Assembly: GCF_037201915.1 (NCBI RefSeq)
Contig: NZ_CP147505.1
Location: forward strand, 620,001 to 684,000
Length of the DNA: 64,000 nt
Origin: Haloplanus sp. CK5-1
GTDB taxonomy: Archaea; Halobacteriota; Halobacteria; Halobacteriales; Haloferacaceae
Direction of reading: 5' to 3'
Below are positions 60,181-64,000 of this stretch, piece after piece. The notes beneath the pieces were generated by a model that had not been told where the DNA came from, did no database searches, and saw nothing but the letters and a program-made list of their open reading frames with translations. Each line of letters begins with the position of its first letter. Positions within the stretch are counted from its first letter, which is position 1. The position numbers were made by a program, and so were the translations under genes.

Positions 60181-60454
60181 GGCGGTAGGCCGTCGCGACC
60201 GTCAGTGCCGCCGTCACGAGCAACGCCGTCGCCGACGCGAGGACGACCCCGAGAATCAGGAACCAACCCTCGGGGCCGACCACGGGGTAGGACTGCGTAC
60301 CGGCGGCGGGCCCGGCCAGTTCGAAGACGCGGACGAGGTAGCCGAGGACGGCCAGCGTGACGCCGACGACGCCGCCGACGGCGGCGTTTCGCCGAACCCG
60401 CAGTGCGTCGAGCAGTCCAGCCGACGGCGGGCGCTCCGGTGGGTCGTCGCTCAC
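60164..60454 (-). CDS. Small haloarchaeal membrane protein (DUF7536-like)
   Basis: A GTG at 60454 gives 96 residues. After MSDDPPERPPSAGLLDAL come helices NAAVGGVVGVTLAVLGYLV and WFLILGVVLASATALLVTA, ending YRLTRRL. Two or three membrane segments. It overlaps the convergent PhoU-like gene by 17 bases. Function unknown; I associate it loosely with DUF7536. Confidence 0.65.
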   Translation of the reverse strand: MSDDPPERPPSAGLLDALRVRRNAAVGGVVGVTLAVLGYLVRVFELAGPAAGTQSYPVVGPEGWFLILGVVLASATALLVTAALTVATAYRLTRRL

Positions 60455-60565
60455 GGGGGGAGGCTGGGGCCCCACGGTCAAATCCCCATCGTTGTTCCGG
60501 TCGGGAAGCCGGGCGACTCGACCGCGACCGAACCGCTCAAAGGGGCCGAGTTCGTGTGTCGGACA

Positions 60566-61522
60566 ATGACTTCGGTGGGCAGCGCGGACGCCTCGCCCGG
60601 GACGGTCGACACCGGCCGTCTCGACGCCGGCGAGACGCGTGACGGCAGTACGTTCGGACTCCCGGTGGCCGTCGTCGAGGGGGCACGTGACGGGAAGACC
60701 CTCTACATCCAGGCCGCCAGCGACGGCGACGAGCTCAACGGCGTCGGAGTGGTGCAACGCGTCGTTCCGCGACTCGACCCCGACGAACTCGCCGGGACCG
60801 TGGTCTTGGTCGGTATCGTCAACTACCACGCGTTCCAGGTGGCCGAACACCGCAACCCTATCGACGACACGAAGATGAACCGGGCGTACCCCGGCGACGA
60901 GAACGGCACGTCGAGCGAGCGCATCGCCGCCGCCACCTACGACGTCGCGCGGGACGCCGACCTCGTCCTCGACCTCCACCAGGGGTCGACCAGCCGCATG
61001 ATCGACGAGGTCCGGGTGCGGTGTGGCCGCCGCCACCGTCTCCACTCCGAGTGTCTCGACCTCGCGAAGACGTTCGGCTGTGGCTACGTCCTCGACCAGA
61101 AGGGGCCGGACGGCCAACTCGCCCGGGTCGCCCCCTCCGACGGCACGCCGGCGATCGACCCCGAACTCGGCGGGGCCGTCGGCTGGAACGAGGGAAGTAT
61201 CGCCACGGGCGTCGAGGGCGTGTTCAACGTCCTCCGGGGGTACGGCTTCCTCGACGGCGACGGGGCGGTCGAACCCCAGACACGGGCGAAGGCGTTCGAC
61301 CAGTACGGCTCGCCGGTCGGTGGCCTCGTCCGCTACGAACACGACCTCGGCGACCGGGTCAGCGCCGACGAGACGCTGTTCGAGGTGACCGACCCCTTCG
61401 GGGAGTTGAAGGCTCGGATCACCGCCGACAACGACGGCATCTTCTGGCGGAGTCGTCGCCTCCCGCAGGTCGCCACCGGCGAGTACGTCTGCTCGGTCGG
61501 CAAGAACGTCGACAGCTACTAG
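60566..61522 (+). CDS. Succinylglutamate desuccinylase/aspartoacylase family protein
   Basis: A 318-residue M14-type zinc hydrolase. AASDGDELNGVG replaces the usual G-x-HGDE motif: the His ligand position is Ser (A-S-D-G-D-E), while Glu is kept. The later DLVLDLHQGS supplies the second His, and VGIVNYHAFQVAEHRNPIDD with KMNRAYPGDENG is typical. GSIATGVEGV and a C-terminal beta domain follow. It removes acyl groups from amino acids in relatives. The Ser-for-His change may alter activity. Confidence 0.8.
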   Translation: MTSVGSADASPGTVDTGRLDAGETRDGSTFGLPVAVVEGARDGKTLYIQAASDGDELNGVGVVQRVVPRLDPDELAGTVVLVGIVNYHAFQVAEHRNPIDDTKMNRAYPGDENGTSSERIAAATYDVARDADLVLDLHQGSTSRMIDEVRVRCGRRHRLHSECLDLAKTFGCGYVLDQKGPDGQLARVAPSDGTPAIDPELGGAVGWNEGSIATGVEGVFNVLRGYGFLDGDGAVEPQTRAKAFDQYGSPVGGLVRYEHDLGDRVSADETLFEVTDPFGELKARITADNDGIFWRSRRLPQVATGEYVCSVGKNVDSY

Positions 61523-61523
61523 G

Positions 61524-62594
61524 ATGGCGACCGATCTCGTCTGCCCGCGCTGTGATCGGACCTACGCCGACCGCTGGCGCTGTTCCTGTGGATCGCCCCT
61601 CGAGTTCGCGTCGGTGCCCCGACCGGAGGGATCCGCGCCCCCGTTCGACGACTTCGATAGCCGGCGTGGGCTGTGGGCGTTCGACGACTTCCTCCCCGTC
61701 CCGTCACGCGTCACTCTCGGCGAGGGGTTCACCCCGCTCGTCGACGCGCCGGCGTGGGAGGCGACGTTCAAACTGGAGTACGTCTCCCCGACCGGGAGCT
61801 TCAAGGATCGCGGCGCGGCGACGGTCGTCTCCCGGGCGGTCGAACTGGGCGTCGACCGCGTGATCGAGGACTCCTCGGGCAACGCCGGCGCGGCGGTCGC
61901 CGCCTACGCAGCCCGCGCGGGCCTCGACGCCGACATCTACGTCCCGGCGTCGGTCACACCGGCCAAGCGCCGGGCCGTCGAGGCTGTCGGCGCGACGGCC
62001 GTCACCGTCGACGGCGACCGCGAGGCGGTCTCGGCGGCGTGTCGGCGGGCGGTCGAGGCCGGCGAGGGCTGGTACGCCAGCCACGCCTGGAACCCCGCCT
62101 TCTTCGCCGGCACCGAAACCTTCGGCCTCGAACTCGCCGCGCAACGCGACTGGGCCGTCCCCGACGCGGTGGTGGTCCCGCTGGGGCACGGCACGCTCCT
62201 GTTGGGCGCGTACCGCGGATTCCGCGCCCTCGTCGACGCGGGGTGGACGGAGCGGATGCCCCGACTGCTCGCCGTGCAGGCGGCGGGGTACGCCCCGGTC
62301 GCGGCCGACCGTGGCGGCGGTGTCGATGGGAGGAACGACCTCGCGGACGGGATCCGGATCCGGGATCCGGTGCGGCGGAGCGCCATCGAGACGGCGCTCG
62401 ACGCGACCGACGGCGACGCGATAGCGGTTCCGGCCGAGGCCGTCGAACGGGCGGTGGCCGACCTCGGTCGCGGCGGATTGCGGGTCGAACCCACGGCCGC
62501 CGCCGCCCCCGCGGGGCTCCGCGCCTACCGTGAGCGGGGGGTCGTCGACGACGACGCGGACGTCGTCGTCCCCCTCACCGGGCGGGCGAAGTGA
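61524..62594 (+). CDS. Threonine synthase-like PLP enzyme
   Basis: A 356-residue protein one base after the previous stop. It starts with a zinc-ribbon (LVCPRCDRTYADRWRCSCGS). The PLP lysine is in PTGSFKDRGAA (about residue 96), and the phosphate/cofactor loop is SSGNAGAAVAAYAA. VPLGHGTLLLG replaces the usual GxGG motif. It is shorter than classic ThrC, so it may be a threonine synthase paralogue acting on another O-phospho amino acid. Confidence 0.82.
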   Translation: MATDLVCPRCDRTYADRWRCSCGSPLEFASVPRPEGSAPPFDDFDSRRGLWAFDDFLPVPSRVTLGEGFTPLVDAPAWEATFKLEYVSPTGSFKDRGAATVVSRAVELGVDRVIEDSSGNAGAAVAAYAARAGLDADIYVPASVTPAKRRAVEAVGATAVTVDGDREAVSAACRRAVEAGEGWYASHAWNPAFFAGTETFGLELAAQRDWAVPDAVVVPLGHGTLLLGAYRGFRALVDAGWTERMPRLLAVQAAGYAPVAADRGGGVDGRNDLADGIRIRDPVRRSAIETALDATDGDAIAVPAEAVERAVADLGRGGLRVEPTAAAAPAGLRAYRERGVVDDDADVVVPLTGRAK

Positions 62595-62596
62595 GG

Positions 62597-62791
62597 TTAT
62601 CGGACCCCGTCGAGGGCGACGAACGCGTCGCGGTGGGCGGTGATCCACGCGCCGGTCCGACGGTCGGCCGAACGGTCCGAAGGGTAGATCGTACACCGTT
62701 CGTCGTCGATGACGTGGTCCAGCCTGAACGTCGGCCACCGATCGAGGGCGGGACTGTCGGGCGTCACGTCGGGGTCGTCGGTCGAACTCAC
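62597..62791 (-). CDS. Small haloarchaeal protein (DUF7511-like)
   Basis: A GTG at 62791 gives 64 residues ending TFRLDHVIDDERCTIYPSDR, then GAWITAHRDAFVALDGVR. The CTIYP and WITA motifs are a family mark that I associate with DUF7511. No function known. Confidence 0.6.
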   Translation of the reverse strand: MSSTDDPDVTPDSPALDRWPTFRLDHVIDDERCTIYPSDRSADRRTGAWITAHRDAFVALDGVR

Positions 62792-62909
62792 GGCTCGATC
62801 CCCCGGTGGCGTGCGAGGCGGGTGAGCATCGTCCACACGGAGCAGCCGACCCCACTTCGATATGTGCTTCTTACCGCCGGTCAACGGGTCGTTGAACGGC
62901 TCGTCGGGG

Positions 62910-63998
62910 TCACCGCTCGGGGTAGGTCGGCGTGTCGAAGCCTCCCCGGATCAGGGGCTTCGCAACGTGGCGACGGGCACACGGCGGCACCTCGTACCAG
63001 CCCGGGTCGAGGCGTCGGTCGAGTTCGCGCTCGACCCGACCGGGAGCGGTCGTCCCGCAGTCCCGACAGCGGTAGCCCTGGTCGCGGCCGGCGCTCTCCA
63101 TCGACCGCCCACAGTCCGGACAGGTCGGCACGGCGGATTCGGTCGTCACGGGGTCCCGGAGCGCGAACTTCTCGAGTTTGAGCGTTCCCTGGCCTACTTC
63201 GCCACACACGGTTACCCGATCCCCGGGGCGGAGGGAACGCACTCGGTCGCGGAAGCGCTTGGTGGGTTCGAACGCCACGCAGGGGAGGTGGTCGTCGCCG
63301 TCCCGGACGGTCGTGTGGACGTGGCCGCCCGCCCGCGTCTCCGGGGCGTCGTCGACGACGGCGTCGATCCGGTAGGCTCGTCCGTCCCGGACCGTCTCGA
63401 CCGTCCCCGACTGGAGGTGGGCGTCCGTCCCCTGATTGGTGCGGAAGGTCGCCGACCGATCGACGGGTTCGCTCCCGATAGCCCGCGCCACCTCCCGGAC
63501 CGTCTCGGGGTCGTCACCGCGGATACCGTAGAGGATTGGCCCCGGTGCCGAGGGGACACAGACGAGTTCGTCCTCGGCACGGTCGACGGTGTCCCACGCG
63601 TCGGGGTAGGCCGCCTCGGCCGCCGCGAAAACGCTCTCGCGGTCGACCTCGCGGGGGGTGCCACACCGCTCCAGTTCCCGGTACGCGACGTGTTCGTACG
63701 TCCAGTCGTCGAAGGCGCGGCCGGCACCGACCGCCGCGAGCGCGCCGATCCGCCCCCGGCCGCCGTCCCAACCGCGGTGCCGGTAGCCCAGGCGGTCGGC
63801 GAGGCCGAGCGCCTCGTCACGGTCGACTCGCTCGTGAACCGCCCGGCGGGCGAGTGCCGCGACCGGATCGGCGACGGTCCCCGTCGACGCGTCCGCGACG
63901 ACGACGCCCGGACTCGTCTTCGGGTCCTCGACCGCCGCCAGCGACTCGACTGCGTCGACCGCGAGGTCGAACGCGCGGTCGGGGTCGAGGTCGGTTTC
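62910..63998 (-). CDS. tiaS: tRNA(Ile2) 2-agmatinylcytidine synthetase TiaS (partial, 5' end beyond window)
   Basis: The minus-strand frame runs unbroken from the right edge. Visible features: ALGLADRLGYRHRGWDGGRG and FDDWTYEHVAYRELER in the catalytic part, VPSAPGPILYGIRGDDPETV, then an OB-fold segment (RAYRIDAVVDDAPETRAGG) and a C-terminal zinc ribbon (TCPDCGRSMES, YRCRDCG). TiaS attaches agmatine to C34 of tRNA-Ile(CAT) using ATP so that it reads AUA. The first residues lie outside the window. Confidence 0.93.
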   Translation of the reverse strand, partial: ETDLDPDRAFDLAVDAVESLAAVEDPKTSPGVVVADASTGTVADPVAALARRAVHERVDRDEALGLADRLGYRHRGWDGGRGRIGALAAVGAGRAFDDWTYEHVAYRELERCGTPREVDRESVFAAAEAAYPDAWDTVDRAEDELVCVPSAPGPILYGIRGDDPETVREVARAIGSEPVDRSATFRTNQGTDAHLQSGTVETVRDGRAYRIDAVVDDAPETRAGGHVHTTVRDGDDHLPCVAFEPTKRFRDRVRSLRPGDRVTVCGEVGQGTLKLEKFALRDPVTTESAVPTCPDCGRSMESAGRDQGYRCRDCGTTAPGRVERELDRRLDPGWYEVPPCARRHVAKPLIRGGFDTPTYPER

Positions 63999-64000
63999 GA

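Overview
The window is about 64 kb of a haloarchaeal (class Halobacteria) chromosome. Support for this is the very high GC, the Asp/Glu-rich proteins, the Kae1-Bud32 fusion, the archaeal transcription and translation gene cluster, HalX, PitA, F420 genes and short TATA-type promoters with little or no leader. I cannot name the genus from sequence alone.

Region 1 (1-8.9 kb) is conserved core: a partial metallo-beta-lactamase protein, a DUF5787 protein, then kae1-bud32, rps24e, GTP-dependent dephospho-CoA kinase, spt4, rpo7, a PIN protein and eIF2-gamma on the minus strand, followed by an ITPase. Region 2 (9-14.1 kb) has a comB/PHP phosphatase pair facing a three-gene ECF-type transporter operon. 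Region 3 (14.1-19.8 kb) is a zone of decay and signalling: a wrecked ACR3 arsenite exporter, a HalX response regulator, a KaiC/RAD55 ATPase with a large internal deletion, a LOV-domain sensor protein with an eroded ATPase domain, and a truncated voltage-gated channel.

Region 4 (19.8-31.3 kb) is a genomic island. It lies between an intact tRNA-Thr(GGT) and a 33-bp direct repeat of that tRNA's 5' half at 31306-31338. It is visibly AT-richer in its left half. It holds fragments of a DNA methyltransferase, histidine kinase, PIN protein and Usp protein, two 88/89-identical palindromic MITEs around a 1028-residue sensor kinase, and a KaiC/RAD55 - kinase - LOV kinase operon. The third gene of that operon was split by an IS with a 16-bp terminal inverted repeat and a 6-bp target duplication. 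No integrase is visible.

Region 5 (31.4-44.3 kb) has nadE, tRNA-Gly(CCC) followed by a 65-bp tandem array that repeats the tRNA 3' end, an Nmad3-like protein, two PQQ-type beta-propeller proteins, an acyltransferase, a PitA-type Cld-ABM fusion, a Na+/solute symporter with a small accessory protein, a three-way-junction DNA/RNA element, a proline iminopeptidase and a site-2 protease. Region 6 (44.4-64 kb) has mutS-mutL, an F420-dependent oxidoreductase and cofE, an aldo/keto reductase, a phosphoesterase, a Nudix-eIF2B fusion, a likely C/D box sRNA, a hydroxyacid dehydrogenase, engB, two MFS transporters, a PhoU/TrkA-C protein, an aspartoacylase-like protein, a threonine synthase-like enzyme and a partial tiaS.

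The most distinctive system is the recurring pairing of a KaiC/RAD55 ATPase with sensor kinases that share an N-terminal degenerate receiver domain, two of which carry a canonical LOV blue-light motif. It occurs in eroded form at 16.3-18.8 kb and more completely, but IS-split, at 25.3-31.2 kb.
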